Assembly: GCA_023511485.1 (NCBI GenBank)
Contig: JAIMBH010000005.1
Span: forward strand, 1 to 64,000
From: Bacillota bacterium
Lineage (GTDB): Bacteria; Actinomycetota; Aquicultoria; Aquicultorales; Aquicultoraceae
Reading direction: 5' to 3'
Length of the DNA: 64,000 bases
The notes under the pieces are model-generated. The model made no database searches. It saw nothing but the letters and a program-made list of their open reading frames with translations, and was not told where the DNA came from. Positions 1-8,158 of this stretch are shown here, in pieces; positions within the stretch are counted from its first letter, which is position 1, and each line of letters opens with the position of its first letter. The translations under genes and the position numbers were made by a program.

Positions 1-1503
1 CCCATCCCTGTCCCTTTGGGATAGAAACTCTTGAAGTTCGTAGAGTTTTAAGACTTCCTCTCCACGAGGCAGAAGCCAGGGGATTTGCTCCTTGGGTGGG
101 GGGATGTAGAGGACGCCGTCTCGTTCAACCTGGGGCAGGATGGAGAGTTTGCCTCCGTCTTTGACAAGGAAGCCGGGGCTGCCGTTGTGCTCTACCAGGT
201 CAACCAGCCCCTCAAACAGGGCGGTATAAACAGGCTCGGTGTCTGTGCTGGCAGTGTGTATGTTTGGCGCTTCAGCTTCCCCTCGGCGGTATTTGTTGAC
301 CAGCTCCCGATAGCCGTCTATGTCTTCCTTCTTCAGCTTAAAGCGGGGCTTGATCTCATAGCTTAGATACGCCTCCGCCTTTGCCCTCTCCATTCGGGCA
401 AGCTTCTTCAAAATAGGCTCAAGTCTTTGGGGAAGCTCGGTCTTGTCCATACTGGGAGGAATGAGGCTCAGTTCGTATTTGATGATGTCCTTGGCGGAGG
501 CAATAAGGCTTTCAAAATCCTCTTTGCGGTGGTCCTTGAAATAATCGTTAAGGTCAAGCCCTGTGGGAAGCTGGATGACCCTTGCCCGCTCCCCGATAAG
601 TCCTCCAATCCTGAGAGCCCCCTCCTCTCCGGCCTTGTCTCCGTCAAGGCAGAGATAGACCGCCTCGCATCGGGAGAACTTTGGTAGGTATTCGGGCTTG
701 AAATTGGATGATCCGAGGATGGCAACGGCGGGATAGCCCGCTTGAACAGCGGAGAGGCAGTCGGGTATCCCCTCGGCGATATATACCGTTTTGCTGGATA
801 GGGCGTCCTCGTTGTAGAGGTAGCGCATCTCTCCCGGAAGGTGCAGATATTTAGGCTCCTGACCGTCAAGGCTTCTGCCTGAGAGATGAACCACCCTGCC
901 TCGCTTGAGGTTAGGGAAGATGACCCGGTGATAGAAATAATCCCTGACCGCTCCTTCTGCCGTTTTTTTAAGAATCCCTGCCTTGAGGCAAAGGTCTAAC
1001 GGGAATTTCCGCTTATCTATTAGATGCTCCCGCAAGCCTCCATTGGCATAACCTATCTGAAAGCGGGAGATGATCTCCTCGGTAAAGCCCCGCTCCTTGA
1101 TGAGGTAACTTTTGACCTCCGGGGTAAGGCTCTGGTGGTAAAACATAGCGGTCTCAGTGAGGATGTCATCAATCGTGCGAGTTTCCTTGATGCGTTCCCT
1201 GTCTTCTGAGGTTATAGAGGTGAGGGAAATTCCGACCTGACTGGCAAGTTCAGACAAAGCCTCCATAAAGGGCTTATTCTCGTAGAGCTCAAGAAACCGG
1301 AAAACATCCCCTCCTATGCCACACCCAAAGCAGTGAAAATACTGACCCTTCGGATTAACGGAAAAACTTGGGGTCTTCTCCTCATGAAAAGGACAAAGGG
1401 CTTTATGGTGGCGATCAAGGGCGATACGCTGACCGATAACCTGCATGATGTCGGTCTGTTCTCTCACCCTTTCAATCAAATCCTTAAAATCAAAATCTTT
1501 CAT
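1..1503 (-). CDS. DnaG-type DNA primase of integrated element (partial, runs off window)
   Basis: The frame is open from ATG at 1503 to the window edge (501 codons), so the C-terminus is missing. The N-terminus has a CHC2 zinc finger (CPFHEEKTPSF, then HCFGCG). It is followed by a catalytic-core region and a TOPRIM domain (YIAEGIPDCLSAV, then LCLDGDKAGEEG with the acidic pair). These mark a primase that makes RNA primers for replication. A complete chromosomal dnaG lies at 8155-9993, so this second, diverged copy probably serves replication of the mobile element. It lies downstream of a small unknown gene and the element's sigma-like gene, all on the minus strand. The family is clear. The phage, plasmid or ICE origin is inferred from the neighbouring recombinase. 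Confidence 0.9.
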   Translation of the reverse strand, partial: MKDFDFKDLIERVREQTDIMQVIGQRIALDRHHKALCPFHEEKTPSFSVNPKGQYFHCFGCGIGGDVFRFLELYENKPFMEALSELASQVGISLTSITSEDRERIKETRTIDDILTETAMFYHQSLTPEVKSYLIKERGFTEEIISRFQIGYANGGLREHLIDKRKFPLDLCLKAGILKKTAEGAVRDYFYHRVIFPNLKRGRVVHLSGRSLDGQEPKYLHLPGEMRYLYNEDALSSKTVYIAEGIPDCLSAVQAGYPAVAILGSSNFKPEYLPKFSRCEAVYLCLDGDKAGEEGALRIGGLIGERARVIQLPTGLDLNDYFKDHRKEDFESLIASAKDIIKYELSLIPPSMDKTELPQRLEPILKKLARMERAKAEAYLSYEIKPRFKLKKEDIDGYRELVNKYRRGEAEAPNIHTASTDTEPVYTALFEGLVDLVEHNGSPGFLVKDGGKLSILPQVERDGVLYIPPPKEQIPWLLPRGEEVLKLYELQEFLSQRDRDG

Positions 1504-1523
1504 CGCTGGGCGGCTCCTTTCCA

Positions 1524-1817
1524 TCATCCCTTGCCCGTTACCCTGTCCACGGTGAACTTATCCTCACCAAGTTGACGGATCATCAAGCCAGTGAAGACCT
1601 GGGCGATGTGTTCCCCAACCTCTGTAGAAACATCAATAGCAACTTGTGGCTTTTTCCTACCATCCGAGCTCCCGGGGGAGACACAGTAAGCGGCGCTGAT
1701 CCTGACCTTAGGCTGACCAAAGGTGCACTCAGCGGCAATGATGGCAAGGGCAAGCTGGGTCTCTATGATTTCCCTGTCTAATCCTTCAGGAAATTTGAAT
1801 CGGCAAACGGCTGGCAT
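1524..1817 (-). CDS. Small hypothetical protein of the integrated element (97 aa)
   Basis: I do not recognise this protein. It is 97 residues, starts at ATG 1817 and has no signal peptide or membrane segment. The middle has a GSSDGRKKPQVAIDVSTEVGEHIAQ stretch and the end is basic. A GGAGG-like site (AAGGAGGACGAG) precedes the start. It sits between the element's sigma-like gene and primase gene with a 20-nt gap to the primase, so it is probably co-transcribed and may be a replication accessory protein. That role is inference from position only. Confidence 0.6.
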   Translation of the reverse strand: MPAVCRFKFPEGLDREIIETQLALAIIAAECTFGQPKVRISAAYCVSPGSSDGRKKPQVAIDVSTEVGEHIAQVFTGLMIRQLGEDKFTVDRVTGKG

Positions 1818-1897
1818 TTCTCGTCCTCCTTATTTGAGCCAAAATTTCTTTCATCACAGGGCATACATACGGAATGTTTTGGAAAAGTGTCGGAGGG

Positions 1898-2482
1898 TCA
1901 TTTCAGATAGTCCTCAAGCCCTTCTTTCATAAAGATTGTTCTGATACGCTTTAACTCGTCGTATATGGTGCTTCGGGGGGTCTTGAGATACTCGCTTGCC
2001 TCTTTGACAGTAAGCCCCTTCTCGCCAAGCAAAAGGCAGAGCTCTTTTTGTTTGGGGGTAAGCTTCTGGAGAACCTTTGAGAGGTCTATTTTTAGCTGGA
2101 TTTCCAAGAATCGATTGGGAATGGCATCGCTGATAGTCTGCTCATCAATCTTGTCAATTAGGGCTGGAGAGTCCTCATCGTCTCCTAAAGGCTCATCAAG
2201 GGAGACCGTGAGGTGGGCAATCTTTCTTTTGTCCGATTCCCTTTCTCGGACAAGGTCGGTGAGTTTGTTTCGGATGATCCGCCCCATAAAGGTTTTTTGA
2301 GACGCCTCCTGTCTGGGGTCGTAATCATCCTTGGCAAAGAACCAGTGAGTAAGGCATTCCTGTAACAGGTCGTCAAAGTCTTCCCGTTCCAGGCATCTCC
2401 ACTTTCCTTGAAATTCGTTGACCAACTTCTTGGCAACCGCAATCTCCCAATCCTGAAAGAGTCCTCTGTAATTTTGACCCAT
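1898..2482 (-). CDS. Sigma-70-family (ECF-like) transcription factor of the integrated element
   Basis: The 194-aa protein has a region-2-like half with LEREDFDDLLQECLTHWF and TFMGRIIRNKLTDLVRERESDKR. After an acidic linker comes a region-4-like helix-turn-helix: LTPKQKELCLLLGEKGLTVKEASEYLKTPRSTIYDELKRIR. This is the architecture of small alternative sigma factors and phage sigma-like activators that redirect RNA polymerase. It is the first gene of the leftward transcript that includes the primase. An inverted repeat covers its ribosome-binding site and start codon (see 2482-2519), which suggests translational self-control. Whether it is a true sigma factor or a sigma-like DNA-binding protein cannot be decided from sequence alone. 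Confidence 0.75.
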   Translation of the reverse strand: MGQNYRGLFQDWEIAVAKKLVNEFQGKWRCLEREDFDDLLQECLTHWFFAKDDYDPRQEASQKTFMGRIIRNKLTDLVRERESDKRKIAHLTVSLDEPLGDDEDSPALIDKIDEQTISDAIPNRFLEIQLKIDLSKVLQKLTPKQKELCLLLGEKGLTVKEASEYLKTPRSTIYDELKRIRTIFMKEGLEDYLK

Positions 2483-2519
2483 TGAGACACCTCGCCATTG
2501 CGTTTTTGAGGCGTCTCAA
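2482..2519 (-). promoter_or_regulatory. Inverted repeat over the start of the element sigma gene
   Basis: The arms are TTGAGACaCCTC and GAGGcGTCTCAA, 12 nt each with one central mismatch and a 14-nt loop. On the minus strand the right-hand arm contains the GAGG Shine-Dalgarno sequence and ends at the ATG. The hairpin would therefore hide the ribosome-binding site. It could equally be a protein operator. Confidence 0.5.
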
Positions 2520-2653
2520 ATGAGCCTTAATGAAATGATACGAACCCGGAGACCTCGGATAAATCACGGAGGGCTCACGGAGGTTGGGGCAATAGTTGCC
2601 TCCGACAGATTGAAAGACTATTCCGTATGTATGCGGCAGGAGGAAAACCTGCC

Positions 2654-2875
2654 GTGTTCAAAAAGGTTGAAGTTTCATACACAGAGAGAGCAGATGACGG
2701 AGAAAGACTAAAGAGGATTACCGAAATCCTTGCGGAAGGGGTCTATGCCTATCTCAAAACGAGTGGGCTCTTGCGGGAAGATATAGAGCGGACAGAGAGG
2801 ATAAAAAGGCTTCTGGAGAAGGCAAAAGAGGTGGGTAATCAGGCAGAGGAAGAAATTGAGGGAGAAGATTCTTGA
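2654..2875 (+). CDS. Small hypothetical protein, charged and helical (about 74 aa)
   Basis: The family is not recognised. The open frame runs from 2627. GTG at 2654 is preferred because an AGGAGG sits 10 nt upstream, whereas the upstream ATG at 2627 has no ribosome-binding site. The protein is rich in E, K and R (RLKRITEILAEGVYAYLKTSGLLREDIERTERIKRLLEKAKEV) and is probably helical. It transcribes opposite to the sigma and primase genes and toward the recombinase, so it may belong to the recombinase transcript. The AGGAGG lies in the loop of a 6-bp GGCAGG/CCTGCC hairpin. Confidence 0.55.
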   Translation: MFKKVEVSYTERADDGERLKRITEILAEGVYAYLKTSGLLREDIERTERIKRLLEKAKEVGNQAEEEIEGEDS

Positions 2876-2952
2876 AAAATACCTTGATTTCTGAAAAGAA
2901 TATCTATATAATTATGGATGTATGATGAACCCGTTACTACGGAGGAGAATCC

Positions 2953-3120
2953 ATGAGAAAGACAACGATTGAACTCACCGAGGAACAGTATTTTTACCTT
3001 CAGGAGAAGGTGCTGGAGCTCAAGAAGAAAAACGAAAGCGTGTCTATGGCATCTCTGATCAGAGATTTGATTGAAAAAGACAGGCAGGCTTCCACGAAAA
3101 AAGGGAAGGCTGGAAAATGA
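2953..3120 (+). CDS. Small ribbon-helix-helix-like protein (55 aa)
   Basis: ATG at 2953 follows GGAGGAG with good spacing. The protein begins MRKTTIELTEEQYFYLQEKV and continues with SVSMASLIRDLIEKDR. This is the beta-strand-helix-helix pattern of short CopG/Arc-type repressors: a TTIELTEEQ strand, then a helix ending in SMASLIRDLI. Its TGA overlaps the recombinase ATG (ATGA), so the two are translationally coupled. The likely role is to repress or modulate excision and recombinase expression. The fold assignment comes from pattern only. Confidence 0.7.
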   Translation: MRKTTIELTEEQYFYLQEKVLELKKKNESVSMASLIRDLIEKDRQASTKKGKAGK

Positions 3121-4889
3121 AGAAGTGCGGCTTTGTTATCCGGGTGAGCACGGACAGGCAGGCAAAGAATAAGGAAGGCTCCCTCAAAAACCAGCTTCAA
3201 AGACTACGGGCTCATGTGGAATATAAAAATGTGGCCTGCGGGGAGCAGTGGGTTGAGGTTGAGAGGTATATCCTCAAGGCAGTATCCGGCAAAGACTCCT
3301 TCCGAAGCAAAGAATTTGCAAGGCTCTTTGAAGATATCCGAATAGGAAAAATCAATACTGTTATCTGCACTGCCCTGGATAGGATCAGTCGGTCCGTCAA
3401 GGACTTTCTCAACTTCTTTGAAATCTTAAACAAATACAATGTGGAGTTTGTCTGTCTCAAGCAGAACTACGATACCACCTCCTCCCAGGGAAAGCTCTTT
3501 ATAACCATCATGATGGCATTGGCGGAGTTTGAGAGGGAGCAGACATCGGAGAGAAACAAAGACGCAACTATGGCAAGGGCGGAAAGGGGGCTGTGGAACG
3601 GCGGGCAACTCCTGGGATATGATTTAGACCCCAATAGGAAGGGATACCTTATCCCCAACGAGAAAGAAAAGGCACTTGTCAACTTCGCCTATGATACCTA
3701 CCTGCAATGCGGCTCAATCCTTGAGACCGCAAAGATAATGAACAAACACGGCTACAGGACGAAGGAATACACCTCACGGAGAGACAAATTTCACCCTGCC
3801 GAGGAGTTTTGCTACTCCTCTGTCCAGCACATATTGACAAACTATGCCTATATAGGAAAGAAGGAGATCAACAAGAAGAAAAGGACTGAGGATCAGGAAA
3901 AGCTCCCGGAGAGTGAGCGGTATCGGATTGTGGATGCCGTCTGGGAGCCGATTGTAGATGAGGAAAAGTTTTATAGCGTGCAGGCTCTCCTAAAGAAAAA
4001 CTGCGTCTCGAAACACAACGAGGCAAAGCCTGTCAAACATAACTACATCCTAAACGGTGGGCTTCTCTGGTGCGGGAAGTGCGGGAAGGAGATGGAGGGG
4101 CGCTCTGGAACCGGGGCCAGGGGTGTGAGGTATTATTACTACATCTGCAAGAACAAAGAATGCAAGTTCAAGGTGCCTGCCGCTGAAATCGAGGGAGTTG
4201 TCCTAAAAAGGATTAGAGAGCTCTCCACCAAAAAAGACATCATGGAGAGCATCATTAAATCCACCAACGAAAAATTGCAGAAGGAACTCCCGGAGTTGAA
4301 AGAGCAAAAAACACTCCTCCAGAAGGAGCTTACGGAGATCAAGAATTTTGCCGATGGCATTATGAATAAGTGGGCATCCCTGGCAAGCGAGGACAGCAGT
4401 CTTTTCCTCAAAGACAAGCTGGATCAGTTAGGCAAAAGAAGAAAAGAGATTGAGACTGGCATCCAGGCATTAGAAGAGATGATCGAGGAAATAGAAAAGG
4501 AGTCCGTCACTCAAGAATTAGTGATGCTTGCCTTGAATAAATTTACGGATGTCTTTGATCACATCCGGCCTTATCAACAGAAGGAACTCTTGAGCCTCGT
4601 CCTCCATAAGGCCATCCTTGCCCCGGACAGCATAAAAATAGCCCTATACGGGCGTCCACCCGAAATAGGGCTACTTTCTTTATGTGAATCTGAGATACGC
4701 TCTCAGACACCAATCTGGCTCCCCGGGCAGGATTCGAACCTGCAACCCTCCGGTTACAATTGCCTCCGAATTTCTTCGGAGATTGGACTATATCATCTTC
4801 CGGCATTGATCTTGTATCAACCCACCAGCCGGAAGTCGGGCGCTTCCCCTAATGCATTCCAAGCATTAGAGTACTCCCTTGCGGGATAG
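3117..4889 (+). CDS. Large serine recombinase (site-specific integrase)
   Basis: The 590-aa protein starts with a resolvase domain, FVIRVSTDRQ, with nucleophile Ser11, and later TALDRISRSVKDF and QGKLFITIMMALAEFEREQTSER. A recombinase DNA-binding domain follows (about 160-300). Next come a zinc ribbon near 315-350 (CGKCGKEM, then CKNKEC) and a coiled-coil segment rich in K, E and L (about 370-500). This is the standard large serine integrase layout. From about residue 534 the frame reads antisense through the tRNA-Asn 3' exon (WLPGQDSNLQPSGYN) and into its intron. The last 57 residues are therefore host sequence acquired at the integration junction, and the native C-terminus probably ends near residue 530. 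It drives integration and excision of the element to its left. Confidence 0.93.
   Translation: MKKCGFVIRVSTDRQAKNKEGSLKNQLQRLRAHVEYKNVACGEQWVEVERYILKAVSGKDSFRSKEFARLFEDIRIGKINTVICTALDRISRSVKDFLNFFEILNKYNVEFVCLKQNYDTTSSQGKLFITIMMALAEFEREQTSERNKDATMARAERGLWNGGQLLGYDLDPNRKGYLIPNEKEKALVNFAYDTYLQCGSILETAKIMNKHGYRTKEYTSRRDKFHPAEEFCYSSVQHILTNYAYIGKKEINKKKRTEDQEKLPESERYRIVDAVWEPIVDEEKFYSVQALLKKNCVSKHNEAKPVKHNYILNGGLLWCGKCGKEMEGRSGTGARGVRYYYYICKNKECKFKVPAAEIEGVVLKRIRELSTKKDIMESIIKSTNEKLQKELPELKEQKTLLQKELTEIKNFADGIMNKWASLASEDSSLFLKDKLDQLGKRRKEIETGIQALEEMIEEIEKESVTQELVMLALNKFTDVFDHIRPYQQKELLSLVLHKAILAPDSIKIALYGRPPEIGLLSLCESEIRSQTPIWLPGQDSNLQPSGYNCLRISSEIGLYHLPALILYQPTSRKSGASPNAFQALEYSLAG
4716..4756 (-). 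other. Probable attachment site: 3' exon of tRNA-Asn at the element boundary
   Basis: The recombinase coding sequence runs straight into the last 41 nt of the tRNA-Asn gene. This is the arrangement expected where an element has recombined into a tRNA 3' end and restored the gene. The crossover core must lie within or beside this segment. The partner site is outside the window, so the exact core cannot be set. Confidence 0.5.
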
Positions 4890-5020
4890 TCTCTGCACCT
4901 TCCTCAATCCATAGATTGAGGCTTGGCTCAGGATTGCCTTACACCTTGCGGTAATCAGGTTCCCCTGAATTCACCCGATTTTTCAACCACAGTTACCTGT
5001 GGAAGCTGCAACTTTACTTT
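4757..5020 (-). ncRNA. Group I self-splicing intron (IC3-like, 264 nt, no ORF)
   Basis: Conserved core elements read in order on the minus strand. P is at about 4972-4955 (AATTCAGGGGAACCTG). Q is at 4938-4920 (GGCAATCCTGAGCCAAG). R is at 4901-4883 (AAGGTGCAGAGACTATCCC). S is at 4799-4785 (AAGATGATATAGTCC). P1 forms between exon GGCUGU and intron GCAGCU, with the required U.G wobble at the 5' splice site. Perfect hairpins fit P2 (CCACAG/CTGTGG), P6 (CCTCAAT/ATTGAGG), P8 (CTAATGC/GCATTAG) and a terminal P9 (CTCCGAA/TTCGGAG). The size and Q/R sequences resemble tRNA-Leu(UAA)-type IC3 introns. No homing endonuclease is encoded. Confidence 0.94.
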
Positions 5021-5097
5021 ACAGCCGGATGCTCTACCGTTGAGCTACCGAGGAATAGTCAATTTTCATGTCAGTGCACCAAACGCGCACTTTTAGC

Positions 5098-5126
5098 ATT
5101 ATAGAGGATATTTTTGAAACTTTCAA
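5098..5126 (-). promoter_or_regulatory. Sigma-70 promoter of tRNA-Asn
   Basis: The minus strand has TTGAAA (5126-5121), exactly 17 nt, then a perfect TATAAT (5103-5098). Transcription would start near 5091, giving a leader of about 37 nt before the tRNA. Confidence 0.8.
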
Positions 5127-5208
5127 GCACACCCTCGACACTTCTCACCAGCTAAATCTGGGTGCTTGGAAGCCTCCCAACCTATTTTTAAATCCTCAAA
5201 ACAAGTTA

Positions 5209-5237
5209 TTAAACTGGCTGAAAGCTTCGTGTATAAT
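5209..5237 (+). promoter_or_regulatory. Probable promoter of the NapH-like gene
   Basis: A perfect TATAAT lies at 5232-5237, with a weak -35 (TTAAAC, 5209-5214) 17 nt upstream. The start site would fall near 5244. That is downstream of the GTG at 5240 and therefore excludes it as the initiation codon. Confidence 0.5.
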
Positions 5238-5284
5238 ATGTGGAGCAGACTATTGGATTGACAAGAGTTAGCAGAGAAAAATCA

Positions 5285-6844
5285 ATGCGCTTTAAGTTAT
5301 CAAAATACCGCAGAATAATTCAAGCGTTCTTCTTGGTGCTCTTTCTAATATTATTGGTGATCGCGGCAAGGCCGATTACCTTACCGTTTCCGGCACAGCT
5401 CTTTCTCTCCTCTGACCCGCTGATCGCTCTGACTGCAGTTCTAGCCGGCCTGCCACTGGTAACAGCCCTATTGTATTCCTTAATCACGCTTATCGTAACC
5501 TTCCTTTTCGGCCGAATCTTCTGCGGATACGCATGCCCAATGGGCACGTTTATAGACCTTTTCTCCCCGCTTGCCAAGCTTCTTAATATAGACCAGAAAG
5601 CGTTCAGAAAGCTTAAGACCGTGCCTTTAGCCATGCTAGCAATAGTTCTTATAATGAGTGCTTTGAAAGTTAACATCCTGATGATTCTTGACCCGATATC
5701 GCTTCTTACCCGAACAATGACAGTTACGGTCTTCCCCGCACTTAATTTTATAATTACGAAAGCAAGCATCGGATTATATAAATCCGATGCACTGGCCAGT
5801 GGGGTTGATAGCACAATGAAAGCACTGAACGGAGTGCTTGTCTACAGCAACGGAAAGTCTTTGGATTCGTCACAATGGATAATACTTATTTTTATCTCTG
5901 TTGTTAGCTTAAATGTGTTGGGCAAAAGGTTTTGGTGCCGGTACTTGTGCCCGCTTGGAGGCCTGCTTGGCCTCATCGGAAGAATACCGCTATATAGACG
6001 GAAGGTCGAAGCCGATGCCTGCGCTGGGTGCTTGGATTGCGCTACGGTCTGCGAGATGGATGCTGTTGCAGGCGATGGAGATGCAACTGACACCGCAAGC
6101 TGTGTCCTGTGCTTAAAATGCAGAGACGAGTGTCCGCAGGATGCGATATCCTGGGGATTAAAGCCCGAACTTGTGATGGAGATGCCGTCACGAAGGTTGG
6201 CCCTTGCAGCAATAGGTACAAGCATTGCCACAGCTTACCTAGTCCCTCTTAAGGCCGCGGCAGCAGAAGCAAAACAGACTTTAATTAGGCCCCCCGGCGT
6301 ATCAAACGAAGATGAGTTCTTAAATAAGTGTGTACGGTGCGGAGAATGCCTTAAGGCATGCCCAACTAACGTGCTTCAACCATCGCTGCTTCAATACGGA
6401 CTCGAAGCGCTGTGGACCCCACACCTGGACTTTAGCCGGGGCTCCTGCGACTGGTCATGTAACGCATGTGGAAGAGTATGCCCAACCGGTGCGATACAAA
6501 ACCTCACGCTTAAAGAAAAACAAAAATTCGTCATTGGAAGGGCCGAGATAGACCGCAGCAGGTGCTACCCATGGATAGCCGGGCACGGCTGTAAGGTTTG
6601 CTACGACCTGTGCCCGCTCCCGGAAAAGGCAGTTATCTTAAAAGATACAGGACGATACGATAATAGCGGTATACGGATCGTTCTTCCATATATGGTAAGG
6701 GACAAATGTATCGGCTGCGGAATATGTGAGAGCGAGTGCCCCGTGCCTAAGAAGAAGGCAGTCTATGTCTTTCACCCAAGTGTAAAAAATCCCTATCCAA
6801 ATAATAAGATGATGGAATTACACGTTAATATGCAAAAATCCTAA
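5285..6844 (+). CDS. NapH/NapG-like membrane polyferredoxin (4Fe-4S)
   Basis: The 519-aa protein starts at ATG 5285. The upstream in-frame GTG at 5240 lies at the -10 box. The N-terminal part has several membrane segments and the two NapH-type motifs CGYACPMG and CRYLCPLGG. These precede a double 4Fe-4S module (CAGCLDCATVCE, then CVLCLKCRDECP). The C-terminal half resembles NapG/NapF: CVRCGECLKACP, CDWSCNACGRVCP, CKVCYDLCP and CIGCGICESECP. It is thus a fusion of a quinol-interacting membrane ferredoxin with a second ferredoxin domain. It should pass electrons from the quinone pool to a reductase. No partner reductase lies next to it, so the acceptor is unknown. Confidence 0.85.
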   Translation: MRFKLSKYRRIIQAFFLVLFLILLVIAARPITLPFPAQLFLSSDPLIALTAVLAGLPLVTALLYSLITLIVTFLFGRIFCGYACPMGTFIDLFSPLAKLLNIDQKAFRKLKTVPLAMLAIVLIMSALKVNILMILDPISLLTRTMTVTVFPALNFIITKASIGLYKSDALASGVDSTMKALNGVLVYSNGKSLDSSQWIILIFISVVSLNVLGKRFWCRYLCPLGGLLGLIGRIPLYRRKVEADACAGCLDCATVCEMDAVAGDGDATDTASCVLCLKCRDECPQDAISWGLKPELVMEMPSRRLALAAIGTSIATAYLVPLKAAAAEAKQTLIRPPGVSNEDEFLNKCVRCGECLKACPTNVLQPSLLQYGLEALWTPHLDFSRGSCDWSCNACGRVCPTGAIQNLTLKEKQKFVIGRAEIDRSRCYPWIAGHGCKVCYDLCPLPEKAVILKDTGRYDNSGIRIVLPYMVRDKCIGCGICESECPVPKKKAVYVFHPSVKNPYPNNKMMELHVNMQKS

Positions 6845-6910
6845 GAATTATTGTGGGTAAGCAACGAGGGTAAACATGTTTGATACTATATAGATCCCTC
6901 TACCCTCAAC

Positions 6911-8158
6911 CTACTCCAAATAATCCCTCAGCTTTGCGCTGCGGTTTGGATGGCGAAGCTTACTAAGCGTCTTGGATTCGATTTGTCTAATGCGCTCACG
7001 CGTCACGCCAAATACCCGGCCTACTTCCTCAAGCGTCCTTGGGTGGCCATCGATCAGACCAAAGCGAAGCTCGATAACCCTGCGTTCGCGCTCGGATAGC
7101 GTATCGAGAACTTCCTGCAGCTGCTCCTGGAGCAGTGAAAATGATGCTGCATCCGCTGGCACTTCGGCCTCTTGATCCTCGATGAAGTCGCCAAGCTGGC
7201 TGTCCTCTTCTTCGCCGATCGGCGTTTCAAGGGATACCGGCTCCTGCGAGATCTTCAGTATCTCACGGACCTTCTCGGGTGTGAGACCCATTTCCTCTGC
7301 TATTTCCTCAGGAGTGGGTTCGCGCCCAAGTTCCTGCAGGAGCTGCCTTTGAATCCTTATCAATTTATTGATAGTCTCGACCATATGGACAGGGATACGG
7401 ATAGTTCTTGCCTGGTCGGCAATTGCACGGGTAATCGCCTGGCGAATCCACCAGGTTGCATATGTGCTGAATTTATATCCTTTCCGATAATCAAATTTCT
7501 CAACGGCGCGGATAAGGCCAAGATTGCCCTCCTGGATTAGGTCAAGAAAAAGCATTCCCCGACCGACGTATCTTTTCGCGATGCTGACAACCAGTCTTAA
7601 GTTTGCTTCAACAAGCTTTTTCTTAGCAGCCATTCCGTCGCGCTCAATTCTACGAAGCTTTCTTATCTCCTCTCGCGAGAGCTTTGCTTCTTCTTTTTCG
7701 AGCTTGGCCGCTGCTTTTTCACCAGCTTCTATCCTCTTAGCCAGTTCGACTTCTTCCTCGGCTGTAAGAAGCGGTACTTTACCGATCTCCTTCAGGTACA
7801 TGCGCACCGGATCATTGGTTGGTGCCTTAACGGACAAGTCTATATTCCTGATCTCTTCCTCAGTAACTTCCTCTTCCTCTTCAGGCACAACCCCTACTTC
7901 TTCGCTATTAAGATCAACATCCAACCCATCCTCGACTGTGCCGTCATCGCTTGTATCAATGATCTCAACACCAATATTAAATAGGTAGGTATAGATGTTA
8001 TCTATTTGTTCACTGGTAAGATCAAGCGATTCGAGAGCGCTGCCTATTTCATCGGATGTTAGGACGCCCTTTTCCTGCCCCATCGAGACCAGTTGCTTAA
8101 CCTCTGAAATTTCAAGCTCGTTAATGCGGGTATTCAAACTCGACTTTCCTCCATTCAA
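6911..8158 (-). CDS. rpoD: Primary RNA polymerase sigma factor RpoD/SigA
   Basis: The 415-aa housekeeping sigma factor has region 1.1-like helices at the N-terminus (about 10-60) and an acidic linker, then region 1.2 ([11 protein letters not shown]). Regions 2.1-2.4 include [32 protein letters not shown]. Region 3 and region 4.2 follow, ending [20 protein letters not shown]. It directs RNA polymerase to standard -10/-35 promoters, such as those seen at 5098 and 48547. The start is TTG at 8158 and overlaps the dnaG stop (TTGA), with an AGAGGG ribosome-binding site. The pair is therefore translationally coupled in a dnaG-rpoD macromolecular-synthesis operon. Confidence 0.97.
   Translation of the reverse strand: MNGGKSSLNTRINELEISEVKQLVSMGQEKGVLTSDEIGSALESLDLTSEQIDNIYTYLFNIGVEIIDTSDDGTVEDGLDVDLNSEEVGVVPEEEEEVTEEEIRNIDLSVKAPTNDPVRMYLKEIGKVPLLTAEEEVELAKRIEAGEKAAAKLEKEEAKLSREEIRKLRRIERDGMAAKKKLVEANLRLVVSIAKRYVGRGMLFLDLIQEGNLGLIRAVEKFDYRKGYKFSTYATWWIRQAITRAIADQARTIRIPVHMVETINKLIRIQRQLLQELGREPTPEEIAEEMGLTPEKVREILKISQEPVSLETPIGEEEDSQLGDFIEDQEAEVPADAASFSLLQEQLQEVLDTLSERERRVIELRFGLIDGHPRTLEEVGRVFGVTRERIRQIESKTLSKLRHPNRSAKLRDYLE

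Larger units (their letters stand above)
4716..5054 (-). tRNA. tRNA-Asn(GUU) interrupted by a group I intron, CCA encoded
   Basis: The exons are 5054-5021 (34 nt) and 4756-4716 (41 nt), giving a 75-nt tRNA. The acceptor TCCTCGG pairs with CCGGGGA (one G-U). The D arm is GCTC/GAGC, the anticodon stem TCCGG/CCGGA, the anticodon loop CTGTTAA, and the T arm GCAGG-TTCGAAT-CCTGC. The discriminator G and CCA are encoded. The spliced anticodon is GUU, hence asparagine. The intron lies between U35 and U36. The 5' exon ends in U and the intron ends in G, as group I splicing requires. A strong sigma-70 promoter lies 37-70 nt upstream. A tRNA finder that ignores long introns would miss this gene. Confidence 0.93.

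Noticed and set aside
5068-5271. Open frame of 67 aa between tRNA-Asn and the NapH-like gene
   Set aside because: It lies over both promoters and has no coding character.
6845-6910. Terminator between the NapH-like gene and rpoD
   Set aside because: GAGGGTA/TACCCTC can pair, but the loop is about 27 nt and no T-run follows, so support is weak.
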